In this document: positions 41,701 to 54,737 of the stretch, piece by piece | Layout: the number at the start of each line of letters is the position of its first letter | Position numbering within the stretch: the stretch's first letter is position 1 | NCBI GenBank assembly: GCA_016584495.1 | Contig: WAID01000003.1 | Coordinates: 4,402,001-4,466,000 of the forward strand | Origin: Celoporthe dispersa | Taxonomy: Eukaryota > Ascomycota > Sordariomycetes > Diaporthales > Cryphonectriaceae | Direction: 5' to 3' | DNA: 64,000 nucleotides | Made by a program: the position numbers and the translations under genes | The notes under the pieces: generated by a model | Told to the model about the DNA's origin: nothing | The model's database searches: none | Seen by the model: the letters and a program-made list of their open reading frames with translations, nothing else

Positions 41701-44509
41701 CTAGTCATCCACAGGCAGGACCTGAGAGTCCATGCTGTTCCACTCCGCCTCGATGCGCTCCCTGCAGGCCACAATGTCAGCATCACATACCGTCCCAACA
41801 CAGCGTTCTCATCCTCCACTCTGCGCGGGGGTGACAACGAACCTGGAAGTTTCCTGCAGCTCGAACGGCCGGAGCCCCTTGAGCTTGTGCTTCACAAAGT
41901 GCAGGAATCGGTCCTGCGTGCGGCCCCTCTTGAAGTGCACGAGGAGCTCGCGCTTGTTTCTGTACCTGGACGGCGGCGTCGTGTGGATTATAATCTTGCC
42001 GCAGTCTTCGTCTTTTGTGTATTCGATCTTGTCGAGCTCGGCCAGCCGCACGTGGAAGTCGAACGGGTCCTGGTACACGCCCCAGCTGGACGGGTTGACA
42101 CCCAGGAGGACCTGGTGCTCAAAGTAAGGGTTGTTGCCGTCGACGACCCAGTGCAGGTACTGGGCGTAGTTGAGGCTGGTTGTGTACTCGGGCGCCCGTA
42201 TCTGGATCACGCGCCAGTCGGTGGTCGTCATCCTGCTGTGGCTGACCGAATCGCTCGAGGTATAACCGTCATACTCGAACTCGTCGCCCTTCTGCGGCGC
42301 GGGGACACTCCCGAGGTCGGGTGACGCGGTCTCACTCATCTCCTCGCGGTTGGGCACGGGGTATTTGCCCATGTCCAGGCGCTGCTTCTTCGTGTCATGC
42401 GGAGGTGTCGAATCTGGCGGGCCATCTGGCTGGAACGGCGAGTCGGCCTGCTGGGAGTCATCGGCAGAACCGTGTCTGCGCTTCCGTGGCGTCTCGCTGT
42501 TCTCTCTGCGCCGTGGGCCACCGGGCTTGGACGACATGCCCTTCTTGATGCCAGAGGGCCTACCGATGTTGCCGACGCCAGCCCTGGAGCGGAGGGCCCG
42601 GATCTTCACGTCATGGTAGAGCTCGTGCACCGTCTTGGCCAGGCTGAAGGCCTCGCCCTGCTCCCTGTATATCTCGTGCATGCGCTCGCGGACCCACTCG
42701 ACAGGCTTGACGTCGATACCCAGCCTGGGGAGCTCCTCCATCACCTGGGCAAGCCGGAATATGGTGTCGTAGTTGACGAGGTTTCTCGTGATGAACTTCT
42801 TGGCGACCAGCTGGAAGGGGTGGACCTCGCCCTTCTCGAGGAACTCCATGATCGCCTTGCCCCGGTTGACCTGGCGTCCGGCCAGGAAGCGGTTCTTCCC
42901 CGTCGCGAGGCAGTCGTCCAGCTTGGCCTGCCACTCGTCGTACCTGGCCTGGAGCTGGATGATGGGCTCTTCCCACCTCGGCTCCCAGTACGGATGGCGG
43001 GAGCTGATCTTCTCGACAGGCACCCCGCGCATGATCTCGGGCTCCGTGAAGACGCTACCGTCGTGACGGAGGTGTAGGCGCGCCGCGGTGATGTCCGGGC
43101 CAATCTCCTCCTCGAAGCCGCCGAACTCGTCCCCTCCGTAGCCCAGCGGGCCCCTGTTCTCCGCCATGGCCAGCGGGGGCAGGGACCTCCTGACGGATGC
43201 TTTCTTGCTGGGGAGCGAGGTACGCTTGGGAGGAGCACTGGCAGGGGCGGGACCCCTCCCCCTGGCCGCCGTTCGCAGGGGTGGGCCCGCCAGCAGGTGC
43301 CGAGCCAGCCTGCATGCCGTGCTCCTGCAGTCGGTCTGCGTGATACGAAGAGCCGACACAACCTTGCCGGTTCCACTCGCAGTTGGCACAGCGAGGGAAG
43401 TCGTTGCCGCCGAGGATCATGCACCCGAGCCAGGTGCCCGCGCGGTTGCTACAGGCTGTGCACTGCGTCTCCTGCTCCTCGCCCGTGGCCTGGATCATGC
43501 AGCTCAGCCACTTGGCCCCCTTGTTGTCGCTGGGCTCGTAGATGCTCTGCATCGTCTCCATGTTGAACTTGCGGCCGGGCCGGACGATGACCTTGCGCTT
43601 GACGGGGAGCTGAAGGACGTAGCGGATGAACTTGTTGGTCAGCTTGATCCGCTTGACGTGGTCGACAAAGTTGCCGTCGTTGTCCCAGACCTCTACGCCT
43701 GTCGGGCCTGTCACGTCGTCGGGTGGCTGCGAGAGCGAGTACTTGGATTCGTCCTCTGTGGGTGCCCGCGCGGAGGCGTGCCTGGTTGCAAGACCGTTGC
43801 GGGCCGGGCTGGGCTCACCGGCTGCTGCCACGCCCCTTTCTGCTGGACCGCCAGGGTGGACGAAGGCATGTGAGGAGGAGGAGGGTTGCTGGGCTCGCTC
43901 GTCATTGGCCTGCGGGTGCGGCGGTTGTGTCGCGGGACCAGCCTCGGTTCCCTCGGGGCCGGCGGCGCGCCTGACCGCCTTCTCATACTGGGCTTTAAAG
44001 AATTTCTTCGCGTTCGCATCCTGGTCCTCCCTCCGCCTGGCAACGATGTCCTTGGCCTCCTCGAACTGCACGTCCATCCGCGTCAGGTCCTCGTCCACCT
44101 TGTCGCACTCCTTCTTGAGAGCCTGGAGCCTCTCGCTCAGGCGGGCGCGTTCGTCCAGGAGCTGGGCGTGCTTCGCCTTCAGCTCTGCCGTCTTCATCTC
44201 GTACTTCTCGTTCATGGACTGGTCCTCCAAGGTCCGTGCTGCCCGGGCATCCCGCCAGTACTCGGCCTCGATATTAACCCAGCCGGCCGGTGGGATGTCG
44301 TCTGAGCCTGTAGGTGCCTGTTCTGCGGTGTCTGGCTCATTGCCAGGTGCTGCGGAAGCTAATTGCATTGGTGCTGCTGCTGCTGCTGGCGGTGGTGGCT
44401 GTGGCGGAGGCGGCAGCGCGGCATTCGACAATCCCCGAGGGTGGTGAGGAAGGGACGACACGGTAGGCGGCGACCTAGGGCCGCCGCCATCTTGCCTAGT
44501 TGTCGACAT
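41701..44509 (-). CDS. DUF3716-like coiled-coil protein (two apparent indels)
   Basis: Unknown function, probably nuclear. Starts at the ATG at 44509 (MSTTRQDGGG). A Pro/Ala-rich stretch comes first, then a heptad-like coiled coil (about residues 100-185: MKTAELKAKHAQLLDERARL and following). A Cys cluster follows (CTACSNRAGTWLGCMI, then CANCEWNRQGC), resembling the fungal DUF3716 zinc-binding motif. The C-terminal half contains FVVTPRRVEDENAVLG after frame repair. Frames must change at the G/C runs 43253-43262 and 41827-41831, one extra base in each. The last exon (41761-41701) encodes RERIEAEWNSMDSQVLPVDD. The intron before it would be only 29 nt (GTATGT, CTGAC, CAG), implausibly short. With these changes the protein is 925 residues. 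Confidence 0.7.
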
Positions 44510-47500
44510 GCGAGCTTTTTGTAGCGTGGAGCGTAAAGTGGAAGCCGCGAAGACGAATTGAGAAGGCAGGTGCCTCCAGCGGGTATAAGTGTGTGTATGT
44601 ATCAACCAGAGGCTGTCTTGCGCGGCAGCCTATGTCAGCTGGGGGTCCTAGTGAACCAAAAAGAATAGTGCGGGATTGCGATGAGACAGGGGGGTGGATC
44701 GACTTGGAGGAGAAAGTCAATGCTAACACGCGCCGACTAGCTGGATAATGTGAGAAGATGACGTGAATTAAGTGTGTGGAGCACAGAGCCGTCGGGAACT
44801 GAGAGCCGACGAAGCGCTGGCGCGAGGGGAAAATGGAGTTGTTGATGCAATGGGAGAAGGGGGAGAAAAGAGAAGGAGGAGAAGGAGGAAGAAGGGGGGG
44901 GGCTGCTCGGGTAGAGGCTCCGATGGTGAAGGCGACAAATTAATTTTTTTTCTTTCTTGGAGAAGTTGAGATGAATCGAGCGAGAGAGAGATCAGGAGAG
45001 GAAACTAGGGAGGTGGTCGCTCCGTATATGAAAAAAAAAAAAAAAAGAAAAAGGTGGATGGGAGGGGTGCTAATAATAAATGTGAAGCCACCCCAAACAA
45101 CAGGCGGAAATACACCAAGACGACCTCGGGTGCTGCCGGGCGCGACGGAGGGAAATAGTAGTGCATTGAGCAGGGAACAAAAAGAAAATAGGCACGGCGC
45201 GCGCGCCATGTAAATTTCGCAGGTAATGAAATGTCCGGTTGGCAGTTGGCTCGAGGCTCAGATTAGGGAGGGCTGTGGGGCGGCGTGCATTTTCTTACCT
45301 AGTCTGGTCTGGAGGTGTGGACGAGGACCTACTCGTCCATGTGAAAGAAAAGGAAGGGGAGAAAAAAAACTTTTGATCGGCCTCGTAGATACTAGGTCGC
45401 GGTCGCACCGGTTGGGGCGATGACTGCCTCGACTATCGCCCTCTAGCTTCGGGTCGCCCTCTTGTCAGGTCTGTGTGAAGAGGCGTGTCTGGTCGTCAGC
45501 AGCGTTCACGCGGCTCAGCATATACAGAATCACGAGCTATCGTGTCTGCGATGAGAGTGCCCTGAAGGTCACAAGGTATGTGGTGGTACTAGCAAAAGGT
45601 GAACTTGCTAAGCGAGTTCGTGGGGCGCGTATGGAGGAAATAGGACGGAGGCTTGGTCGAGGAAGGAGAGGAAGGGGGGGGGATGTTGTTGGGAAGGTGA
45701 CGGTGGGTACGAAAAGGTAGTAATAATAGTTAAAGAAGAAAAAAAACACCCGAAAAAACCAACAGCATGTGTAGTGAATGGCATAGCGCTGGCATATAGG
45801 GGGCCAAGGGCCTATACTCGGGACATGAAGTATGTACGCACTAGGGCAAAAGTCTGCTTCGGGGACTGGATGGCAATACCGACCTAGTTGGCAGATACCT
45901 CGCGCGGCGCGCACACGAGTCAGGCCACGCAGAGTCTCTGCCTCTTCCTCGAGGTCTGATCAAGAGGCTCGCAGGGTTGAACAGTCAAGCGAGCTCGAGG
46001 TTTCGAGGTTCGGCGCTACCAGGAGCGTTCTGGCTGGGCCAGAGACTCGCATGTGCAGATGAGTAAGGTAGTATTATGGGCCCGTAGCCGTATTTCCGGG
46101 CCAAAGTAATGATGAAAGGCTTTTTTAGCAGTCCAGTAGTCTGTCTCTATGTCGTAAGCTGCATCCCAGATGTTGCATCCGAACGGACACGGTTGCTGTT
46201 GGCCCGTAGCGGGGGGTGGGTAGGGGAGGGCGTGTCTTCCCACACACAACGTGGGCACCTGTGCTGGTTGAAAAAAAGATGAGGCGGGCCAAGTTTTGCA
46301 TTTATTTCGAGGACACGAAGGGGTGGTGGCGGCGGCAGAGTAGGTAAAAGTATTCTCGTATGGGCCCCCCCCCAGTATACATACATAGTAGCATGTCTAA
46401 TCTCGGGGCTTGGGCACGGAGTTTTAGAGAGGGCCTAACGATACTAAGCCATGGAGGCGCCTTGGGTATTTGTGGGCCTTCGATCTGGATGGAACCAGTA
46501 AGTACTATGTAGGCAGCCCTGGGTTGGTAGAGCTGGCTAGGCTGCAGACACCAAAAAAAATTCCTCCAGGTAGGGTAGTAGCAGCCATGATTGCATGTAC
46601 CATAGTAAAACAAGAAAGAAAAAAATTAAAAAAAATCTCCACTCCTTCGCAAGGCTGCTTAAGTACTTAGCATAAGCCCCAAAAGGGGTTTCTGCATCTG
46701 CGCCCCCATGTCCTTACTACCCCTACTACCAAAGAGAAACACATGCAGCACGGCAGCCCCACTTTCGGTGACAATAAGAGCTCTCTAATCTATACTTAGA
46801 CCTAACTACAGCAGGTGTGAGGACAACGTGTTGGTCAGTACTCAGGTACCAAGTCGACATTAGGAGCATGGAAGAGGAAGCATCGAGAAATGCAGTGTGC
46901 TGAGTAAACGTCAAGGCCAGGCACACAGGACTTTGCCACTCCTTGAGCTGGAGATGAGTCCAAGTTTTGTCATTTGGCAGAAGAGCACCAGAGGATGTTG
47001 GGCAGCGTGGATTGCAAATTAGCTCGCAGAGCCCAAGGTACCTTGTTGTACATACAGTAGTAGTAGATATATGTCGGAAAAGATATAGACCTGTGTAGCA
47101 TGTCAGAAAGGGTGGTACATAGTAGCAGAAGGTACCATGATGTTTAAAGTCCTAATGGGGGTCGGAGCCAATCAAGCCACCCAATACTGTCAGCTTCCAG
47201 ACAGACACTTCTACCTTGGATACACTGCAGTGACAGCTCACTACTGCCAAATGATAAGGGACACTGGATATCATTTGCTGCATATCTATTCCTCTGTCAG
47301 TGAGCTGAACTACTGTTAGTATTTCTCCAATACCTGAACCTAGCCTTATCGACATGTCCATTCGTGGAAATGATGGTTTGGGGGGGAGGAGGGAGGGTAG
47401 GTAGCCTGATGCCCTTCTGTGTCATGCTGCATGGGTCGGCTGGGGAGATCTCCGCACCTGCCTAGGTGGTGGCTGGCTGGCTGGTTGGCTGGTTGGTTGG

Positions 47501-50500
47501 TTGGTGCTTCCACCCCCCTCAATGCATCCATCACTCAAGTTGGAATCTACTTGGATCCGGGAAATTTCGTCAGCTCGTGGGGTGTGGGAGATCCGGTACT
47601 CCCGATGACGAAGCTTGCTGTTCAGAAGCTGTAGAGAGCATTGGGGCTTAACCTTTACTATCGCTTAGATGCTCAGGTAGACCCCACGGCTAAAAAAGAA
47701 AATTCCAAAAAAAAAAAATCAAAGGTGATCTGAGTGGAGACTAAATGCTGCAATAATTCTAAAACTGTGTACTCTGAGGTGGTGTAGTGCATCCGTAAAC
47801 AGCATTGCAGAGACCTGATGCAGGATGGGCGGGGGCTGGTTTTACCCCCTCCCAGGTGCAGGCATGTACTGCAGGTGTAAACCATGGAGGGCTCGATAAC
47901 AATAGTTTACTGTAGTAATTGTTTAGCGTCAAAATTGAGCTTAGCCCGTGGACTCTGTGCACGTACATGTTGTATGGGTCATAAATACCAACATGCTTCA
48001 GACTAGTCTCTGACATGTATAGGAATTTTGCTCGTACAAGGGGTCAGGTAGCTCTGGTCTTCTCAAACCAGATCCGTACTGCTGTGAATCACTCTTGGCT
48101 CGGGTAACCACCTCCACCTCCAAGGTTTGGCGTGATTAGCACACTGGGTAACCTGGCTGAGCAAACTTCTGAGAACCACCTGGATCATCCTGAGAGACAA
48201 GAAATTTGAGTTAAGCCTTTCTCCACCTCAATAACAGAGGCTTGTACATGCATCTTTGGAACTTGATCCCACTCAAACACCTTGACAGCAAGCTGTGACC
48301 TCATCAGATTGTTTGCGGGGCCGGGGGCTTCAGTCATAACCGTGCGCCCCTGTCTGAGGTCATACTATAGGTGTCTGGTACTCCAGGACTGGGTACTGTC
48401 GACTTTTCAGTGGACCCTAGACTGAGGAGCACTCACTTTCGCAGCCCTTCTCGACAAGATGAGACTTGGCTCTGGATTTCAAACAAGTGACATGGAGAGA
48501 TCCCGTGTTTGTGCTGCAGGAGATGGCGAGTGAGCCTGTAGCCCTTTCGAGACCAGAAACACACACGAGTCCACCCACAACAGTGACTGGGTTCCTTTTT
48601 TGGTTCCGGAGTGCTCTCCCAGATGCACTGGAGGGATCTCCGCACTTAGCCTATGGGTTCTGGACACAGGAGCAGTACCCTCACACCCCGTTCAGAGAAA
48701 ACAACAGAAATATGAAGGGGCTGTGGTGGCACCATTTTGCCTTGTATTTGGTTGATCATGCTGTGATCCAGATGATTTGGAGTTGTATTTATTCTATCTG
48801 GGAAATTATACGTAGTAATTAGGAGTGACTTATAACAGCCCGCAAGGCCCCCCATAATGTGGATCGAGGAAGGGGTGGGTCTGCAGTTAACAATAACACC
48901 TACTATGTAAGTGCTATGCGCAGAAGGATCTGAGCCGAATAAAGATGAACTACTAAGCAATCCAAAGGAGTTCGTCGAGTGCCACAATGAAATGAGCCGA
49001 GGTCAGGTCAGACACAAAAGACTCCACATGACACATGATGCCGATACTGGGGGGGAGATACATAACCGCCTTCTTCGCCACAAGAGAGAAGACGGCACCT
49101 GCCCAGCGGTTATTACTGTGTCGCTCTATCGTGTTCCTGATCGGGTAATCGCGAAGGCGTATCCAGCTCCATCCGGTCCAGGACTAGTCGGCAACATATC
49201 GTGTTTTCTGACCCTTCGGGTCAGCCGATGGGCCTAGATTGGGAATCAAGATCTGCGCTGAATAGGCCAGGTCAGATTTATGTATTCATTACTGTTATTA
49301 TTAGTATTATTATTATACTTGAAATCGTGCTCTCTTCACCTGGTGACCCGTCAAGCCTCCCCCCTCCTGCCTTTTTTTCCCCTTCCTTCTCTATACAACC
49401 TCCCCTCCCCTCCCCTCCCCCCCAATTCTCGTCAGGTTTTCGGCGCTGCTTGCCGACTCGTATGACATTCCGGGTCTAGCATGGGAATAGATAGCCTGGC
49501 CGGCCACTAGTCGTCCACCCACCACCCGGTCGGTTTCTTTTCTCTTTCTGGGCTCCTGGCTGGGAACCCGATCCTATAACCTACTAGGTATGTAATCCGT
49601 GGATGGGGCACTAAGCTTCCTCTTCGCTCTTCTTGTAATATTTCTGCGCGCAGCTTTCCGCCCTTTGCCTGCCTGTGGGATGTTGCTGCTGCTGCGTTTT
49701 CCCGTTCTATTATTTCCCCTCCCTTCTTTTCGCTGTCACATTATGCACTCACACATGTGCATATAGTCTTGGGGAGAGAGGATAGGTACTTACTCTCTAT
49801 GTCCCCGTCCGTCCCTTGATCTGGTTCTGGTCGAAAGATGCCCAATGCAAACGACCATCTCCCGCCCTAGAAAGAACACGATGGATGCCCGTCCAAGCCG
49901 TCGCTCACTTTCACCTTCGGGCCCTTTTTTTTTTCTCCCCCCTCTCTCTTTTCGATGTGTCACTCAGTAATCGCGGAGGCAAAATCCATCGTTACAGCCG
50001 TACCCTCGCACAAAGTGGTGACTAGCCCAGCCGTATTAATAACAGCTGATCGAATTAATGAGGTGACCCCACCATCCTTCTGCGCCCCCTATTTTTCCCT
50101 TTCTCTTGCCCAACAACCCGTCTTATTGCCAGGCCAAATAAATAGCACCATTCACACACGCCCAGGCGCCGCCCGCCGCGTAATCACGGGGGTCTTTTGG
50201 TGCGAGATGCATTAGTGCTTGATATTATGCGATTTGATGATTAGTCGCTTTTCTATTGACTACAAGAAGAGCCAAGCCGATAAAGAGATTTCTCATCCCC
50301 CGAGCAGCTCTCGTCCGCCCCCTCTGTGATTTTACCCGTCAGCAGCCGGTCCTAGTGGACTGCTCCCCGAGCGACCAGTTCATCCAGACCCCCAAATTTC
50401 CTCATGTGTACGAAATGCGGCAGCTAACTCATATATCATGACACAGCATTGTGTCTTCGCTGTGATGACACCCAGCCATCTGCGTAGCCGATGTTCCGTA

Positions 50501-50593
50501 GTCAAGCCAGTCCTTTGCTGGCATGCCTGTGCTGTCTGTCTCGAGCGTGCTGGCTCCAAATCCCAATATTAAAAATGTGCAATAAAAAATTAT
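44510..50593. other. Six-kilobase gene-free region
   Basis: No supportable gene on either strand between the DUF3716-like gene and CHS7. The first about 1.2 kb is probably the promoter and leader of the DUF3716-like gene. Between about 46,000 and 49,500 base composition is less GC-rich than in the genes, with many TAC/GTA-rich words. Contents include a GGCT/GGTT tandem repeat (47469-47503), a poly-A run (47707-47718) and a C-run near 46367. There are no transposase or reverse transcriptase motifs and no tRNA. Open frames such as 48466-48822 show no domain. Confidence 0.55.
47469..47503. repeat. GGCT/GGTT tetranucleotide repeat
   Basis: About nine GGYT units, three GGCT then mixed GGTT/GGCT, in gene-free DNA. 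Confidence 0.93.
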
Positions 50594-51907
50594 CTAGTAT
50601 TTCGAGTGCCGGTTTGCGTTTGGAGACGGCGAGAATGCAGTGTCGTATGCGCTCGAGTGTGCGTACTGCTCGTCCTGGTACATCGTTGCTCGGCGATCCT
50701 CCTCAGGCAGTAGTTCCTTGACCTCCCAGTTGTTCATCCTAGTCCCAACGGAGAATTCGAGGTCTTCCTTCGTGATGGAGTCCCAGAACTGAAGTCCCCA
50801 TGTCAGCATCCGTCCGGTTACGAGAAGCACGTACAGGCGCAGAGAAAGAGCAGAGAGTATTTACCTTGTAGACCATCATGACCGCCAACAGGTTGCAGAT
50901 GGAAGCCAGGAAGAGTCCGTCGAGATAGTGGCTCACTGCGTTGCAGATCTTGTCGCTGAAGCCGTACAGGATCACCTGGCCGGCCACGAAGAAGAGGACG
51001 CCAAAGACAAGTTCACCCAGCGGCCAGCGATCCTGAAGCGTCTGTGTCACCAGGATAACCTGCATCGCCAGATACACCAGCAACTGTATGCCGTTCAATA
51101 TGTACAGCACAACAAAGAGGCCCACGGTGTTGGTCGGACCCAGCCCCGCCCAGCTCTTGAACGTCGCCAGGGAGACAAGGAAAGAGATGGCAAAGGCGGC
51201 GAGAGAGCACAGCCTCAGCATCCATAGTGACAGCGGTGTGCCATCCTCGTACAGCTGGAAACCCACGAAGCCGTTGATCAGGAGGCAAGTAATGAGGGCT
51301 GACGCGAAGCCAGCTTGCAGGGCGACGAAGTACGGGTACGCAGTCGAGCCGGGAGGGAAAACGCCCGCGTCGACAATCAGGGAGAAGAAGGTAAGAAGCA
51401 TGTAGATGTAGAAAAAGTTAATGATCTCCTTCCGACCTAGACCACTTTGTCGTTAGCAAATGCTCGCCCGCAACCTGGATCACCGCGGTGCGGGTAGAAT
51501 GTCGTCTGTTCCGCTGCCTGGTGGTTCTTGACGGCCGTCCATATCATCCAGTCTCCCAGAGAACTGTGGTCGGGGCATGCCGTCACAAGATCCCACCAGA
51601 CAACGACAAACGGTCTCCGTAACGACCGGGGAGGGAGGGTCCTCGTCTCATCCGGGGGAAACCACATACCAACAGCGGTAAACTTTCCCCTGACGTGCAA
51701 GATCATAATGACCGTCATGACCAGCGACACGATATGTATCGCGCTCGCCGCCATCTGGAAGATGATGGTGTTCGCAAGCTCGATGTTGCGGGCGTAGCAA
51801 TTCGCCTCGATGCCAACGCCATTAGAGATGGACGTGATTGCTCCGACGGACGCGCACAGCGGCAGCGGCGCCGTCTCGCAGAAAGATGTGAAGTCGCCAA
51901 AGGCCAT
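50594..51907 (-). CDS. CHS7: Chitin synthase export chaperone Chs7
   Basis: ER membrane chaperone needed for chitin synthase to leave the ER. Exons are 51907-51670, 51436-50865 and 50788-50594, giving 334 residues, typical for Chs7. The start MAFGDFTSFCETAPLPLC and the conserved block CYARNIELANTIIFQ are family hallmarks. Others are MTVIMILHVRGKFTAVGRKE (across the first splice), NGFVGFQLYEDGTPLS, DRWPLGELVFGVLFF and FWDSITKEDLEF. Six to seven hydrophobic spans alternate with short loops, and the C-terminal about 60 residues are polar and cytosolic. Both splice phases agree exactly, and no indel is seen. Divergent from CDC48 across about 2.8 kb. Confidence 0.96.
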
Positions 51908-54737
51908 CTTGTCTGTCGTCGGCCGGTAGTAGACAGCCTAGATGCTCTTGTGGTTGTTCGCAGACGCTCTTCTTCGATCGAGGACCGAGGGGGGGTAAAT
52001 GAGGATGTTCGCAAGGCTGTCGAGTCGGGCGCGCTGTGGACCCGGCGGTTGCGGCTGCAGATCAGCCCTCGCAGGGTGCGAGATGAGGCTCCCAGATCCG
52101 TGAATCCTCCTCCACTTCGGGCTGTCACCAACCAGCGTGGGTGTCGCACAGGACAGTCGGCGGCGGCGGAGGCGGGTTGGGCGAGGCGCAAGTAGATTGT
52201 CTGAAGGAGCAGAAGTGATCGGGCGCAGTTCAGGATTCCACTGACGGCGGCGAAGGGCAAAGGGAGGGAGGTTAAAAAAAATACGAGGTTGAAACTTGGA
52301 AGTACCGAACACGAGGGCTAGCAGTCCAGGCTCGTCTTCACTCCCGCGGTTGTTATAACAAGCAAGCGATGGACATGAAAAGATGCGATGCAACGAAGGG
52401 GGGTCTTGACCGTGACGAAGTTGGCAGTGGTGATGAGTGAGTAAGCGAGTGTGGTTCTGCTTCCCTTCCAACGTCTGCTCCTCGACGCCTGACGTTGGTG
52501 GTGGCTGGAAGTGGGAGAGAGGGACGGGTAGTCAAGTCACAAGCAGGTTCCCGTTGTCGTTGCCATGGAAAAGGAGGGACAGACCAGCTGAAGTTGGCTG
52601 GGGATTGCTCAGGATCTGCCTCATTTGCAGGGCAGCCCCTGCTGGGGTGCCGTTGCAGGTTTAAGTTAAGAGTTGGGGGCGCCTATACCCCACCGCGTAC
52701 TCTGGTGCTAATGGTGCTGCAAATGCTATAGTATGCAGTAGAGTACCAGCCTCGGGGCCCTGCCCACTGTAAAAGCTGAGGTCCGGGCTCCTCTTGCAGG
52801 CGTGGACCCACGCTGCCACGGCACCAACGACTCGCTGCTGGACTTGGCACCTGGTACATTGCAACTTTGTCTCCGCCAGCGCAGTGCTCACCACTTTTGA
52901 GGGGCGTCGGTCCCAAGTGCATCTCTCTTGATAAACAGCTCAACAATGGTTTTCGAGGCCTGTTTGTACGAGGCCAGGCTCTGCAGAGCCCTATAAACCA
53001 GCGGGAGAATCGGGATCGCCAACAAGCGTATATAGCAGGTAATCTGCCACCTGACTAGGGCTCACCCAGAGTCTTGTGTGCTCTCGCCAGCCTCCCGATA
53101 TCTGAAGAAGCCGCTCATGTCTCGGAGTCGTGCCAATCATCTCGACCTAGATGTGGTACGCGGGCCGGAGACGAGCCGCAAAAGTTGGTTGTCCTCGCGG
53201 CCACGCTTCAGCCTCAGACGCTGGTCCTTCTACCGTGGCTTCTCCTGTCACGACTGCTTTCCAATCGCAGCCGCGCACACCTGCACGACAGGGTTGGAGG
53301 ACCATGGACAGGAACAACGTCCTCACGGCTGCAGAGTTGGCGGGTAAATACAGGCGTCTGTACCCAGAGCCGGCTATGCTTTACCCTAGGCTTATAGACC
53401 GTGGTTGCCATCTTAGAAGCGGAACGAGTCTCAGAGGTACCCGAGAAGAGACACATAGGTGACCCAAGGTGATCTCTCTAGATCAAGAATAACTCGTCGC
53501 GATCTTCTTCTGGGGATTCACATTCCATGCCATAATCGAGCGAATTTTCTGTATTGGTGCTAATCTCGTCCACCTCATTCATCAATGCATCAAAAAAAAT
53601 CCATGCCACGTATGCCTCTAGCGTGCTTGCCTTCAACAGCACCGTGGCAGCTGACTAGAATAGACTATACAGCAGTCGTGTCGCCGAACCAGAATGTGGT
53701 CACGAATCACCTGTAATTTGGGCGCTACAATCTTCCTCTACAGGATGCGGGTTGGTGGTTATGGGCTTGATTTGTACAAGTTTGCTGGGAGACTGGTGGA
53801 AATTGCCCATGTGCACATTCACACAAAACTGAAACCTAACGCTAGACGGCTTGAATCCCCCACCCCGAGAGGCTCTCGACGATATAATCGATTCGGAGAA
53901 GACGGGAACTCTGAACGGTCTGCCTCAGACGTAAGCCTCTTGCTTGAACACGCCCAGTGCTCGAACATGCCCCGTCACTAGTAGATCAAGAAGAAGAAAA
54001 AAAAACTCTCATGAAAACAGTGTGCTGCCACTAACAACAACGTCGACATGCACATAACGAGCTTTTTGTGGTCCGGTGGTGTCAAGGTCATTATCATGAT
54101 TCACTACTGTACGTAGGAACTACGAAAACGCTGGAAGGTTCCATTTCCGCCTGCCTTGGTGTGGCAAGCGTGCCTGGCTCGATTATCAAGAAAGAAGCTC
54201 GGGCCAGCGCCTGCCACCATCTTTCTCTCGCGCTGGCAGACGACGGGGCAGGCTGGAGGTGAGAGGGGCCACCCACACAGGTGGATCTGATTCGCCCCGG
54301 GCAGTTGTTCCAGCCGCTAGCGCCTCTCACCTGAAGCTCGCCTTTGGTCCAGTTCGTCATCCGTCGAGTGCCTGGAGCTGGCGCAGCCTTTGCTGCCACC
54401 TTCGCTGGTCATTTAGTTCGCCGCCAACAGCTTCCCTTCTCCAATCTTCGACCTCAACACCAACACGTCCCCCACAACAACCTTTCGTCTTCTTCCTCCT
54501 TCCTACATCTCCTTTCTGTTTGGTCATCAACCAGCGTCCTGGTTCTTGATCCCCACAGCCTCGTCTCAAACCCCATTACCCCGCGAGCACCGGTCTCGCG
54601 AGCCACGTCTCCTCTACGAGCTGTCTGTCCCCAGGCCGAGCAGACGGGCAAACCATCCACATCCCCCCCCGGCGTCTTCGACATCGTCCTGACTCTCGAT
54701 CCCCGCTCCTTGAATCTCCTTAGACAAAGCAGTCAAG
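51908..54737. promoter_or_regulatory. Divergent interval between CHS7 and CDC48
   Basis: About 2.8 kb with no supported gene between two outward-pointing starts. The CDC48-proximal 400 bases are strongly C/T-rich, with many CTTC, CCAAC and ACAAC words, typical of a long fungal 5' leader of a highly expressed gene. The start context is AGTCAAGATGGC. Confidence 0.55.

Noticed and set aside
48466..48822. 118-codon open frame in the gene-free block
   Set aside because: No motif, no splice-linked exons and poor start context.
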